Assembly: GCA_963691655.1 (NCBI GenBank)
Contig: OY829328.1
Location: 33,437,890 to 33,501,889, forward strand
Source of the DNA: Toxonevra muliebris
Taxonomy: Eukaryota > Arthropoda > Insecta > Diptera > Pallopteridae
DNA: 64,000 nucleotides
Direction of reading: 5' to 3'
The notes under the pieces were generated by a model that did not search any database, was not told the origin of the DNA, and saw nothing but the letters and a program-made list of their open reading frames with translations. The position numbers and the translations under genes were made by a program. Below, piece by piece: positions 37,461-48,661 of the stretch. Every line of letters begins with the position of its first letter. The first letter of the stretch is position 1.

Positions 37461-38458
37461 TTATTTCAGCTGTAAACTTCTTAACTCCAATTTAAAAATG
37501 GAATTTGCTTTCTTAAAATTAATAAGATTTTCAGTAGAGATACTTCTTTTAAAATTGTGGCAAGCTTTCGATTTGTTTATTTTTAAGAGTGACAATTTTT
37601 TGTTCCACCAAGGAACGTAGTGTTTTGAATTACTTTTTGATTTTTGTGGTATCGATTCGTTTGCACTTTGAAGAATAATTCTATGAATATTTACTGCTTC
37701 TCTATTAATGTTGCTTCTTACTAGATAATTTTGATTGTATCTATTGTTAAGTTCTTTATACTTGTCCCAATTTGCATTTTGCAATTTGAAACTTGGTCTT
37801 AGATTTGGTAGGTTATAAGTTTGAGTTGGAAAAAGGGATGTAATTATTGGAAAATGATCACTTCCATGAAGGTCATTGATAACATGCCAATTTGCTTGAA
37901 TAGCAATGTTAGAAGAACCAAGAGTTATATCAATATGTGTAAGAATACCATGTGTACTAAGGTGAGTGGGAGAACCATTATTAAGAACGATTAAATTAGA
38001 GTTATCTATAAATTTAGAAATAGTATTACCTCGGCTATTATTAATTGGAGACCCCCATTTTTGATTCCATCCATTAAAATCGCCTAATATTAAGCAGGAG
38101 TGAGAAATATTAATGAAACTATTTTCTAAATTGTTAGTACTGAATGACGTATGTGGCGCGATGTAAGCTGAAACTATTGAAAACTTTACTTTTGAATGGA
38201 TTTCTACTGCAACTGCATCAATTAAGTTATTAATATGAATTGGTTGATGTTGAAGAGAATTGTGAATTAAAAGCGCAACACCTCCAAAAGACTGTTGAGA
38301 GTTGTAGGTAAACATATTATAATTTATAGGAATTGGTATGTTTAAGCTGTTCTGTATAATGTGCGTTTCTTGTAAAGCTATAATTTGATATTTAGTTGTA
38401 GTTGGACGTAGTTATTAGTGTAGTCTTTTAGGTTCCATTGTATTATTCTTAATGTCAT
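37461..38458 (-). pseudogene. I-LINE ORF2, start and AP-like endonuclease
   Basis: ORF2 begins at ATG 38458 with MTLRIIQWN, the usual opening of LINE endonucleases (QWN supplies the first metal-site Asn). A frameshift follows in the CAACTACAACTA repeat near 38400. In the next frame come IIALQETHI (catalytic Glu), GGVALLIHNS, SCLILGDFNGWNQKWGS (Asp/Asn pair), NNGSPTHLS, HIDITLGS and DLHGSDHFPI (final Asp-His). All endonuclease signature motifs are therefore visible. The enzyme nicks genomic DNA to prime reverse transcription. Between 37461 and 37203 the linker to the RT is interrupted by stops. The start is chosen because MTLRIIQWN lies immediately upstream of QETH at family-typical spacing. 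Confidence 0.88.
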
Positions 38459-38569
38459 AATAATAGTATTAAAATTTATTTAAATAAGATATGAAAAAAG
38501 AGTAAAATAAATATAATGAGAATAAGAGAAATTTATTTAAGGCTTAATTATGTAAATCGCAACGAGAGA

Positions 38570-38634
38570 TGATTTGTCGCGTCGCTTGCCACCGCAACGC
38601 CACGAATCACCCCCCGCCGCGCCCAAATGAAGGT
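38570..38634 (-). other. GC-rich gap between LINE ORF1 and ORF2
   Basis: The 180-bp space between the ORF1 stop (38638) and ORF2 start (38458) contains a stretch rich in C and G on both strands (CACCCCCCGCCGCGCCC), in sharp contrast to the AT-rich surroundings. It may be a structured leader for ORF2 translation or a copy-specific oddity. Confidence 0.6.
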
Positions 38635-38637
38635 GGA

Positions 38638-39785
38638 TTAGTTTAGATCATCTGTTTGCTTTTCTTTCTTTTGTCTTTTAGCAATTGATTTCAACTGAGA
38701 TTTTAAACGATTGGTTGTGTTTTTAGGCAAAACTTTAATTTTCGTGTTTGTGGAATTTGTGGAAGATATTGATGACTTAGGTAATTGAATGATGTTCGGT
38801 GTAGTTTTGCCGGATATGTTGTTGTTGGTTTGTGATGAAGCTGAGAGAGTCTTATTTAGAGTTGTTGTTTTTGACGAATCTGCATTGTATGGTTTTTCAT
38901 CTTCGTATTGTTGAGCAACTCGTATTCCTTCGTTATTGCTGGGTTTGATCATTGAAGAAAATGAGAAATCCAATTGATGTCGCTCATTATAAACTTTTTA
39001 TAGCCGTTCTATTATCCGCCTTTTGCAATGTTTTGATTGCTTGTATTTCTTTTTCCTTTATAATTACTGGACAAGATTTGCTAATGACCGAATGATTATG
39101 GCAATTGGATTTCAGCTCAAAGCAATTAACGCAAACTTGTTCACTATTACATTTTTCATTTAACTCCGAATGAACATGAAAATTATTACTGCAATTAAGG
39201 CATAATCTATTATTTTTACAATATTTTGTAGTATGACCAAAACGGAAGCAATTTCTGCATCTTATTGGCATTGGTATATAAGGTCGAATACGTGTTTTTT
39301 CGTAACCAATATTAATATGTTCTGGTAGGTCGTGTTTGCAGAAAGTTATGATGATAAGAGTTGTTCACCTTCTTTTTTTAAGATTTTTTGAACTTCCGTT
39401 ACATCTTGAGACTTGAGCTCTTCTAAACGCCTTCGGGTATATCTCTCAATTCATTTGAGTAGATCACACCCTTCGTGAAATTGAGAAATTTGTGTCCAGT
39501 TACATTTATTTTCATTGAAGATTGAATAGAGGTTAATTTCACCAATTTATTTGCTTGTAGAGTGTTTTTAGTTTTTATTAGGAGAGTTCCATCACGTAGC
39601 TTTTTGCAGGAGTCGACTTGACCGCCACATACGCCATCAATTGTTTTCTTAATAAGGAAAGGTGAAACTTTTGCTAGAGTGTCATTACTTTCTATTCTAC
39701 TCATAATTAAATACATTGGGCCTGATGAAGCTATGTCCAATTTTCTATTGTTATCGAAAGTTAACAATGAGTTTTGTTCGGCCAT
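38638..39785 (-). pseudogene. I-LINE ORF1 (gag-like nucleic-acid-binding protein)
   Basis: ORF1 runs from ATG 39785 (MAEQNSLLTFDNNRK) to a stop at 38638, about 380 codons if frameshifts are ignored. The first frame (39423-39785) is the N-terminal domain ending IYSNELRDIPEGV. Reading passes through another frame (RRLEELKSQDVTEVQKILKK) and then INIGYEKTRIRPYIPMP. The zinc-knuckle region is 38987-39271: CRNCFRFGHTTKYC is a canonical C-x2-C-x4-H-x4-C knuckle, followed by CLNCSNNFH...C and CVNCFELKSNCHNH...C. The last frame (38638-38973) is Ser/Thr/Asn-rich with a basic end (KSQLKSIAKRQKKEKQ). Triple knuckles fit I-type ORF1, which packages the RNA. At least two frameshifts break it. Confidence 0.85.
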
Positions 39786-40049
39786 TTTGAATGATAAGTG
39801 AGACTGGGTCTCTTTTTATTTATTATATGACCACAAAGGTCAAAACAAGGTTCTTTAAAAGTACTTATAAAATTATTTTATTTAATTCACTTTAATTATT
39901 TATTAAGATAAATCAAAAGAAAACAAAAAAATAGGTCGAAGAAGCACAAAAATTAATCCCATTACAGCTAACAGTTTTCGAGAAACCGATGATAATCACG
40001 GGAAGTTAGAAGAACACAACCGAACGCGGAGACTGATCGCACAAGACTG

Positions 40050-41825
40050 TAATGCATTTTTAAATTTCTACGATACAAACAACAAAATTCTGTAAACGTA
40101 TAAAAAAATATTAAGGTTTCATTAAGAAAAATATTAAAAATTGTAAGAAGCCTCTATAATAAACTTAAGAGGAGCAAATGTTTGCAAATAAAAACATTGC
40201 TTTTTTGCAAACTTTTTGTTTGAAATAAGTACTACTGAATAAGTTTTCCAACAAAAATGGCAACATCAAATGCAGCAAAAAAAAAAAAAAACCTTTGAAG
40301 TTTATATTTCTTTTTTTAACTTTTACTACCAACATAACAGCTTACGTTGCTGAGCGGTATTTTCTTCAAATAACTTTTGGCTTTTTATTTAAATTTATTT
40401 AGTTTCTTTTTTATTTTTTGTGTTGTATATAAATTTTTTTTGTTCGCAACTTGTGTAAAAAAAAGTTTTTCAAATATTTTGAGGGCAAGCTGTAGCATAC
40501 TTTTGTATTGCATTCATCAAGCTCTAACACGCAACAACCAATATCAACACCAACACCAACCAAACAACACCAGCAGTTGCTTGTTATAATTGCATTGCTA
40601 TTTTATTTGACTATATAAAATGTGGTGAAATAAATATTTTCTGCACTTTTACATTAGTATTTAAAGGAAATGTAGAAAGGGTAAAAATACATGCGCTTTT
40701 TTTAGCAACATGCTAGCAACATTTTATTGTTGTATTGTGTCGTTTCATATGTAATTTCTGTCGAATTTTTTCATTTCCATAAAAAATGAAAATACGTAAG
40801 AATTTTTTTTCCCGTGTAGGATTTTTCTTTAGTTTACATTAAATAGTAACTTTTTTTTTTAATTTTCATAGTTTATTTTTTAAGGGGCAGTTTTATTCGG
40901 AATCAATTCAATGATAAAAAAAATGTTTATACTGAATATTTATTTGAAGCAAAAACCTACAACATGAATAAATAATTCAATGGAAAAAATAAGTTTTTGC
41001 TAATTTGTTTTTATTTTAATGGAAAAGTTGTTGAAAAATAAGCTGGCAGATCTTTCGAAGCGAAACTATGGGAAAACTTATTTCGGAGAAATTAAACTTT
41101 TTTTTTTTGAATTTCAATTTATCCTAAAATATATAGAACCACACTTCTAAAAAAGCATTGATCGATTCAAATTTAATTCCTCTAATTATCAGCAGTAATT
41201 CCAACCAAATTAAGAAAAAGCAAACGCTATTTTATTGCTCATAAAAGAAGAGCAATAAAACTTGTTTGCATATTATGATAAGCACATATTTATTCCACTG
41301 TTGCTATTCATTGCATTTTCTTTGTTTTTTTTTTTGTGGTTTGTCATATGATTGTAAATAAAAATTAATTTCTGGTAATTCCTGGCAATTATATAACTTA
41401 GTTATAATAATAATATTCTGAACAATAAACAAGCTGCTTTATTAATGTTCTCTTTTCATTTCATAATATTGTTTATAAATTTGTATTTAGACTTACTAAC
41501 CTTAGTTGCTACACCAAAAAAAAAAAAAAAAAGTTATCAACAATTTAATTTCATAGTTAGTTATAAAACTCCTTTGAGAGCAATGACGTCGTTTGCACTT
41601 CAATCGAAGTTTTTCACTTTACCTTTGAACTCGACACTTCATCAATACCTCTCTAACAAAAACACTTCGGGTTTTTAGTTTAAATGATATACAAAAATCG
41701 ATAAAAAAAATATCAAAATATACCCATATCTACCAATGAGCCAATTTATTACTTTTTCCTTGAATTTGGCAGGACAATGATAATGACGATGTTTTTGGAT
41801 TTGTAATTGAACTGTCGCTACATTT
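40050..41825. other. Unannotated AT-rich stretch
   Basis: No gene recognised. An 11-bp-arm hairpin (TTTTATTGCTC at 41230-41240 and GAGCAATAAAA at 41250-41260) and several T and A runs are present. Confidence 0.5.
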
Positions 41826-41829
41826 CGCA

Positions 41830-42117
41830 CTTGTGGCCGAAAATCCTTATAGTGAATGTTAAGCAACGCGCTTATCAACTGAGCGAATTTACTTTTGAAT
41901 TTTGTTTCTTTTACTCATGCAATGTTTCAAGCACTAGTTCCTGTTTTTTAACTCTTTGAGGCACACGATTTAAAGACAATAAAAACATTTGTTAGATAGA
42001 ATTTTTTTTTGCCAACTGAATGAGAAACTGTAAATAAAATACTAAACTATAACTACTAACTATAAGTAATTTCAGCTTTTGGGACAGTTTTTATCCTACC
42101 TAACCCTAAAGAGTTAA
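41830..42117 (-). repeat. Composite repeat, copy 1 (inverted relative to 59621)
   Basis: The segment is the inverted counterpart of 59621-59885. Shared words (read here) include TTTCGCACTTGTGGCCGAAA, ACTTTTGAATTTTGTTTCTT, CACTAGTTCCTGTTTTTTAA and TTATCCTACCTAACCCTAAA. The minus strand of 41840-41885 reads GCTCAGTTGATAAGCGCGTT, resembling a tRNA D-arm/A box, but no B box follows at proper spacing. The composite contains a TTAA-bounded mini-element listed next. Confidence 0.75.
41948..42117. mobile_element. TTAA-bounded mini-element, 162 bp
   Basis: TTAA at 41948-41951 and 42114-42117 encloses a segment beginning CTCTTTGAGGCACACG and ending CCTAACCCTAAAGAG. The second copy at 59621-59756 has the same two ends in inverse orientation and 128 bp between them. 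Short inverted ends (CTCTTT/AAAGAG) and TTAA suggest a piggyBac-type MITE, but both copies share flanking DNA on one side, so the pair may have spread as part of a larger repeat. Confidence 0.6.
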
Positions 42118-42240
42118 CTAGGCAAGAAAGAGTAAGATATACAAATTTGTTTATCATTATTTTTAAAAATAGCCCATATAAAATTATGAAATTAAACTTT
42201 GTTACTGTATTGGAGTTTCTCGTTTATTGCACGTTTCGGA

Positions 42241-42851
42241 TTAACTCTCTAGTTCTCAAGGGTGCCTCTAGACAGCCTTAATCAAAACGCGTGTTATTAT
42301 CACATTTTATCCTATCGTTTATGGAATTCCCCAAGTTTTGATAAAAAGTGAAAAAAATAAATAGAATATTTCCCGTCTTAGTAGTGTCACTGGCCAAGTA
42401 AAACAATTATTTAATGTTAAAAAGTATTTAATTATTAATTAAATTTAGTTGGAGACCATTACATTCGAGTTTGTACGATTTTTTCAAAGACAAAACTAAA
42501 CGAACTAAAAACTGTCTGAATGAATTCACTGACATTTCTCAACTCATGGTCTTGCCATATTGAAATAATAATAACAAAAGATAAAAAAAGAATAAAGCAG
42601 GGCGATAGTAGCTAGAAAAAAAAGTAGCTGTGAGTAGCTAGGACTTTGAATTTTTTATGCAAAATATTTAATTACTTAAAACAATTTTATAAATAGTTTA
42701 TTCAACACCAAATTCTTTTAGGCATTGGACGTTTCGGGCTTCATAAAACCACACCCATTACATTTTTTAGGATTTTGAGATCGGATTTATCAAAATTGAT
42801 CAATCCCAATTTTTTTTTAATCAATCAATAGTTTGAGAACTAGAGGGTTAA
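42241..42851. mobile_element. TTAA-flanked MITE, 603 bp
   Basis: TTAA at 42241-42244 and 42848-42851 bounds inverted ends CTCTCTAGTTCTCAA (42245) and TTGAGAACTAGAGGG (42833-42847), 14 of 15 bases matching. The interior is AT-rich and non-coding. Target and C-starting ends are piggyBac-like. Confidence 0.85.
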
Positions 42852-43322
42852 TGAAATCATTGCTCTTTTCTGGAGTACTCACCATTTTGCAACTGGGAAT
42901 AATGTAAGTGTTCTTCTGTTACTACACAACAATATGATTTTTTTTTTGGATTATTTGTTTTGTATAAGTTAAATATAAAAAACTTCTTTATTTTTATATT
43001 AGATACAGAATCATATATAAGGAATATCGCTTATATAAACAACTTTACACAAAACAGTTGAATGCGATTTAAGCTTATTCACATTTTTACGAAAGTAATG
43101 TTTCTTAAAGTAATCTCAAATTGATTTCGAAAATGCAGCTCCAATTACATTTTAAATTTGAAAATAATTTAGTTTCGAACCCAGATAAAATCATAGAAAT
43201 AAAAACACTAGTTTACAAATAATAATGTTTTTTCTGGGCAATGAACACCACTATCCAATTCCAAATTTTTTGGCAATTTACTTGATTGTGCCAAAACTAT
43301 TTATCCAATCGAATCAAAATGA

Positions 43323-44069
43323 ATAAAAGTCAGAGTTGGGTAGTAATGATTCCTTTAGGAATTAAATTCCATCTCCATTCCATTTACAAGAAATTATAAT
43401 TGGTACTTTAATGTTTTCAATTCCTTAGTAATGGAATTGATAAAACTTTCAATTCCATTACAAGGAATTGTAATCGTTAATAAAATTTTTTAAATTCTTA
43501 GGTAATGGAATTGAAAAAATTTTTTCGATTTCATTACAAGGAATTCTATTTTGTAATTAAAAATATATCAATTCCTTAAAGAAATTGAAAATGTAATTGA
43601 ATAGAAAGGAATTTAATATTTAAGTGTAATTAATTACTTTCTTGGAATTAAATTCCAATTTAGTAGGAATGATTCGTAAAAAGTAATTGATTCCCCTTTA
43701 TTTCAATTCTATAAATGCTTCAAATAAGCCGTTAATCAATTATTTTTTTGGAATTAAATTTCAATTTAGTTGGAATGATTCCTCGAAAGTAATTGATTAC
43801 ACTAAAATAATAAATTCCTTTCTTTTCAATTACATTTTCAATTCCTTTAAGGAATTGATATATTTTTAATTACAAAATGTAATTCCCTGTAATGGAATCG
43901 AAAATTTTTCCAATTGCATTACCTAGGAATTACAACTCCTTGTAATGGAATTGAAATTTTTATCAATTCCATTACCAAGGAATTGAAAACATAAAAGTAC
44001 CAATTACAAGGAATTGTAATTGGAATTGGGATTGTAGTGTAATTGAATTTACCCAGCTCTGATAAAAGT
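43323..44069. mobile_element. hAT-type foldback MITE with perfect 8-bp duplication
   Basis: The 731-bp element (43331-44061) begins CAGAGTTGGGTA and ends TACCCAGCTCTG (11 of 12 match). Identical ATAAAAGT repeats at 43323-43330 and 44062-44069 are the 8-bp target duplication. Inside, the halves are inverted copies of each other built from many short repeats such as GGAATTGATAA, AATTCCATTACAAGGAATTG and GTAATTGATT, so it can fold into one long imperfect hairpin. CAGAGTTGGG-type ends and 8-bp duplication indicate the hAT superfamily. The 60-codon frames inside are artefacts of the repeats. Confidence 0.93.
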
Positions 44070-44254
44070 AAGATGAGAAATTGTAATATCTTTAATTTCA
44101 AATACTGTTTGTTTCAATCGAGTTCTTAGTTACCAAGATATTTGTAATAATGTGGACAAATATTTTTCTGCGATAAAAAAATTCAGCTGGCGATATCTCC
44201 AAAACCACACCATAGAATTAAAAATAATAATTTAAATAAAAAATATTTTTAATA

Positions 44255-44980
44255 TACCACGTTTTTAAAATGGACTAAAAAGTATAAAATAATTTCTCCT
44301 AACCCCATACAGATTCACAACCACATATAGATTCCTTATCCCAAACAGATTGTCTTGAAAATTTGTAACTGTGAATTTTAGTAGGACGAAAATACTTGTA
44401 TGATTAAAACAACAAACGTGGTTCGCATGCAATAGGAAATTGATGGATGAATAGTTCACCTAAATTGCTAGCAATTTTATCTCTATCCATATGCGTCCCA
44501 CGTTTTTCGTTTTAAATCATTGCACCTCGCTGCTGTTTCTACGATTTTTTGTTTCGAATCCAGCAAGAGCTGATTGCGATCTCTTTACAATCTATACTCT
44601 TTGTAAGCGGAACAAAACGAAAAGAAAAGTTCGTTATTGTTTTTTTTGTTCTCTCTCTCATTTGTCTTTGAATTTGTGTATGTATACACATATACACATA
44701 TTCTACTCCCGCTAAAGCAATGATTTTAACAACGATGAATTCAATGCTTTGATCTATGAAAAAAATGGAAAAACTCCCGATGCTAATATTTTAAATATTA
44801 TTATATTTATATATATTTTAGATACTTCATATTGCATTGTCTTCCAGTTCTGAACTATATTTTAAATTTCAAGTCTCTAGCTCATCGGGAAGTTAGTTTA
44901 AAATCGATTGCAAAATTTTTACCGAACAGACTGACAGACAGACAGACACCATTGAAAGCGAGTTGATATAAACGTGGTAA
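44255..44980 (-). mobile_element. TA-type MITE, long copy
   Basis: Inverted relative of 26754-27029. It starts ACCACGTTTTTAAAATGG (44257, preceded by TA) and ends GTTGATATAAACGTGGT (44978). It shares TGGACTAAAAAGTATAAAAT, CCAAACAGATTGTC and CATATGCGTCCCAC with that copy, in reverse complement. It also holds about 440 bp (44505-44945) absent from the short copy, including a repeated CAGACAGACAGAC stretch. No transposase was recognised. Confidence 0.75.
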
Positions 44981-45299
44981 AATGGAGTTGATTTTCAGGC
45001 TCAGCGTCCAATTTTACATAGAAATTGGATAGTGGTGAAATTTACAGAAAATAAAAGATAAGTGAACAGAAATTAAAAGAATCTATGCTTTTTTAAACTT
45101 ATTAAATGTTTTATATTGCTGAATAAAATAAATTAGGTGTATTTGAAACCTAAAATTTAAGAGAATTTCATTCAGCTTTTTAAAAGTAGCAAAATTTCGA
45201 CTTCAGCGAAAAAGTGATTTATATGGGTCAACTACACGACTGAAATTGTAAAATTCAAAATTCATCGAGTAAAAGCTTTTGTCATGTACATATGAGCAT

Positions 45300-45610
45300 A
45301 GATGACATTGCTAGTCTAATGGGTAGTGCACTAGACTTTCATCCGAGAGATTCGGGTTCGATTCCCGTCTTCGTTTGCTGGTTTATTCTCATAACATTCT
45401 TATATTCACTATCAATATGAATTGAATGAGAATTATAAAAAGTCCACAATTATACACCTTGGTTAGTAATGGCAAAATCACCAAGCCGATCAAAAATTGT
45501 CACACCGCCGTTCGGAATCGGCGTTTAACTGTTGGTCCAACTATGTGATATCATAATGGTCCGTTCAGGTCAAAGTGTGCTTCTCTATAGCCACTCCAAC
45601 GTAACTTAAC
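45300..45610 (+). mobile_element. tRNA-headed SINE
   Basis: TAGTCTAATGG (45312-45322) and GGTTCGATTCC (45355-45365) match RNA polymerase III A and B boxes at tRNA-like spacing, in a head resembling tRNA-Glu (a CTTTCAT loop). The acceptor arms do not pair, so it is not a functional tRNA gene. Downstream, CCGCCGTTCGGAATCGG (about 45505-45521) and GTTGGTCC resemble the body of a SINE family that I recall from tephritid flies; that link is from memory and untested. The 3' boundary is uncertain. Confidence 0.6.
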
Positions 45611-45635
45611 ATGTGAGCGTATGCATGTAAATATC

Positions 45636-45660
45636 AAAACTGCTGATTTGCAGCAGTTTT
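45636..45660 (+). repeat. Perfect stem-loop followed by T run
   Basis: AAAACTGCTG and CAGCAGTTTT are perfect 10-bp arms around a 5-base loop, followed by TATTTTTA. It lies just after the SINE. It resembles a pol III-type ending only loosely. Confidence 0.6.
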
Positions 45661-45664
45661 TATT

Positions 45665-48260
45665 TTTAGTGCATTGTTTTAATTTTATGAAAGTAAGAGC
45701 TATAGTGCTCTCGTTTGATATTTCTTATAGCTACAAATTTAATAAACTAGAATAACTTTCTTTCAGTGTACAAATTTTTCCTATTCTTGTTTCCAATAAA
45801 AGCAAAGTTACACGATACGCATATATGCATAGTCATGCAGCTGAATAATTGCAAACAGTTTATGGAAATTACGAAATTTAAGCTTCCTACAAACCCCAAA
45901 AACAACAACTGCTGAATGTTGTAAAGATTACGCTCATATAATCGTAGGTTGAAATTGAATTTAATCAATTAACTTTTACCAATAATTATGTTATTTACAA
46001 TCTAGCACAAATTTGTAGCGATGATGATGATAGTTGTGATTGATTTTTTGCGTGTGCATACTTTATTGCTCTGACTTATTTCATGATATCCTGTAATATT
46101 AAAAGATATACTTAACTGGTGAATCCATTATTGATACATTAATATTTTATTTATAAATATTCGGGAATATTAATTTGAAAGTACACGGGAACGTAAAATC
46201 TTTGTACAAACACTTAAGCTGGAACTATATAATTTAGGTTTGGCTGCCAAAGCCACATTATAATATATACATTTTTTTTTGCTGTGAAAAAGGAAAGAAG
46301 TTATATTCTGGAGGAAATATAAGATATTATAATTAATTAAAAAAATTAAAAACAATTTTAACATCAAAATGAGAGAAATCAGCTCATTGGATATGCCGCA
46401 GAAGTTGCAGTTGCTTTTCATAGTTCACATAGACAGCAAATGTCGCAGTTGCCACATTCGCACTCAAACGCAAGTTATGAGATTTCACTTTTAAGGCTCT
46501 ATTTTGTAAGCGTAACGTAGAAATCTATTGAAAATTTACATTACATTTTTCATTACGATTTCGGTGATCACTTATAGTGCGGATACATGACAGTGAATTT
46601 CTTGGAAATCCTAAATTTCAAATTTAGGTGGACACACAACAAAAAAAAAAGATTTCACTGATAATCGAATTTCGTCTCTGATATATTATAAGTTTGGGGA
46701 AGGAGAAGTATTCTCGAGTGTGTTTTGTGAAAATAAAACTAAGTAGAAATGTTGCCTTTCAATTAGATTTTGATAGCTAGAACTTATACATTTCAAGTGG
46801 ATTTCGTTGAAATTCTTCTGAAATTCAAAATTTCATTTGACGATTTTTTACCTGCGATTCCCTCTCGTGTGCCCGCACTATTACACGCAATGCTTATATC
46901 ACGGAATCGATAAGTGGCAGCAACATTACGCTACATTTCGAGGCGCCACATTGGGATTTGACTCATTTGACAGATTCTTTTCTTCGAAAAATTGTGATTT
47001 TTTTTTTTTTTTTTGCGAGGCTGGAAATATATAATATATTTTTAACTCATCTTCAAATTTAAACAAAAAATATGTAACATTAAAACATTCGAGGTATCAT
47101 AATTGAAAATGCTACATTTTTATTTTTGTATTTTTTTATTGCCAAGGAATTTATTTTGTTAACTTTTAAAACAAATACTTTAGCTCTAGGTGACTTTATG
47201 TATGTGTGTGTGGTGTATGTAAAAGTCATCTGCTTGCCAGGCACTTCAACACAACTGAATTTCAATTATATTTTGGGTAATACGAAAATTACACCAACAA
47301 AAAACTTTTGCAAAAGAATTGACCATATGAGTCTGGCGACCACCGCTCTAAATTAAATTATTGCACTTCATATCGTTTACAAAAGTAGTTCCAATTTCGC
47401 TTTTCAATAGTGTTGACATTCTTTCCACTTAACATTAAGAACATCCCATCTTAGAATATAAATTTTTATCACCTTTCTTGGTACCTATTAACCAACTGCA
47501 TATCGTCTACTTTAAGCAATTAACTTTGCAAATTAAAATAATGTGTAACAGGCTTAAAGAACGTATATGTGTAGTCATCACAACAACAGTGTATACAGAG
47601 ACGGGCAAATCAGACGGGAACAGAACAGAGAAGGGAACGAACTTTGAGGGAACTCGTTCTGCCTTTCCTTATTCCAAAACACTTTTCTTTTTACTCTTTT
47701 CCTCCATCTAGGTAAAGTATAATGGTCCACTGAATTGAGTGCTTTGGGAAGGTCCATGGTCTTACTACCCACTTCTAAATCTAATCTTATCTAAATGATT
47801 CGTCAGTTATTGCATATCAAGTGTTTAATTTGTATTGGAGGTGCCACACCTACTTATTTAATTGAAATAAAAATTTTATAACCCATGTTCAAACGTACTG
47901 AAAAAAAAATTTTAAGTCAGTAGTAGTAGTTCGTAGTTCAAAGGTTACCTAAATTATACATCCAAAATTATTAATAGTAGGTTTAACCTCTTCGCTAAAT
48001 AAGTACACATATGTGTACCCACGTTTTTGTGTACTATTTGATTTTTTTAATTTATAGTGAATATTTTTCTCGAGTTCTAGGAAAATTAAGAAACTAAACA
48101 AGAATTGTGTTTTCTCTTAATTAACAAAAATAAATTCAAAAGTTAAAAAAATACACAAAAACTTGTAAAAAATATGTGACCTTGAATACCGAAGAGGATA
48201 GATATAGATAAGTATTTACCAGTAAGCTGAAGTGTTTATTAGTACCATCAGCGCTATATA
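45665..48260. other. Unannotated AT-rich stretch
   Basis: No exon or element ends recognised. A 16-bp palindrome GTACACATATGTGTAC occurs at 48003-48018. A patch at 47140-47260 recurs in diverged form at about 50905-51035 (TAACTTTTRRARCAMATACTT, then AGGTGATTTTATGTA, then CCAGRCACTTCAACACAAC), indicating a low-copy repeat. Confidence 0.5.
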
Positions 48261-48661
48261 CATGCAGTGTCGAACAAAACTAAAGCACGAACTCTGCCTT
48301 GTCAACATTTCGTTCAATAAAATTTGAAAATATGCACGTATTTTTTTTTTGTTTTATAAATTTTGTATGAATATGCACTTGTTGAAACAAAATAACATTA
48401 AAAACTGATTACTGTTTTTAATTTTTTTGATCACATTGCTCAATATGCCTGAACCTGCCGCGAGAAAACTAAAGCACATAATCTTTTTCGCTTTTACTGT
48501 TACAATCAATTGTTAAACATTAACAACGACAACCATTTTTAAACTAGAAACCCATTATTTTGGAATACAAAAAGCAGGTTTTAATAAAAATTGGAAGCGT
48601 ATATAAGTTGTTGGTTATCATTTACCATCACCGTTCGCATTTCAAAATTTCGCTTCCCAAA

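Larger units (their letters stand above)
34790..40049 (-). mobile_element. Near full-length I-clade LINE
   Basis: An approximately 5.25-kb non-LTR retrotransposon on the minus strand. In order it has a 5' UTR starting CAGTCTTGTGCG (40049, inferred), ORF1 with CCHC knuckles, a short GC-rich gap, and ORF2 with apurinic-type endonuclease, reverse transcriptase (YADD box), RNase H and a C-terminal Cys/His motif. Two ORFs plus RNase H and several CCHC knuckles in ORF1 is the architecture of the I clade. Both ORFs are broken by frameshifts or stops, yet every domain is present, so the copy is inactive but not very old. No target duplication was found. Confidence 0.88.

Noticed and set aside
43687..44101. 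Two 60-codon frames
   Set aside because: They fall inside or across the hAT foldback and arise from AATTCC repeats.
45306..45378. Functional tRNA gene
   Set aside because: A and B boxes are good, but the acceptor stem and anticodon stem do not pair; SINE head is more likely.
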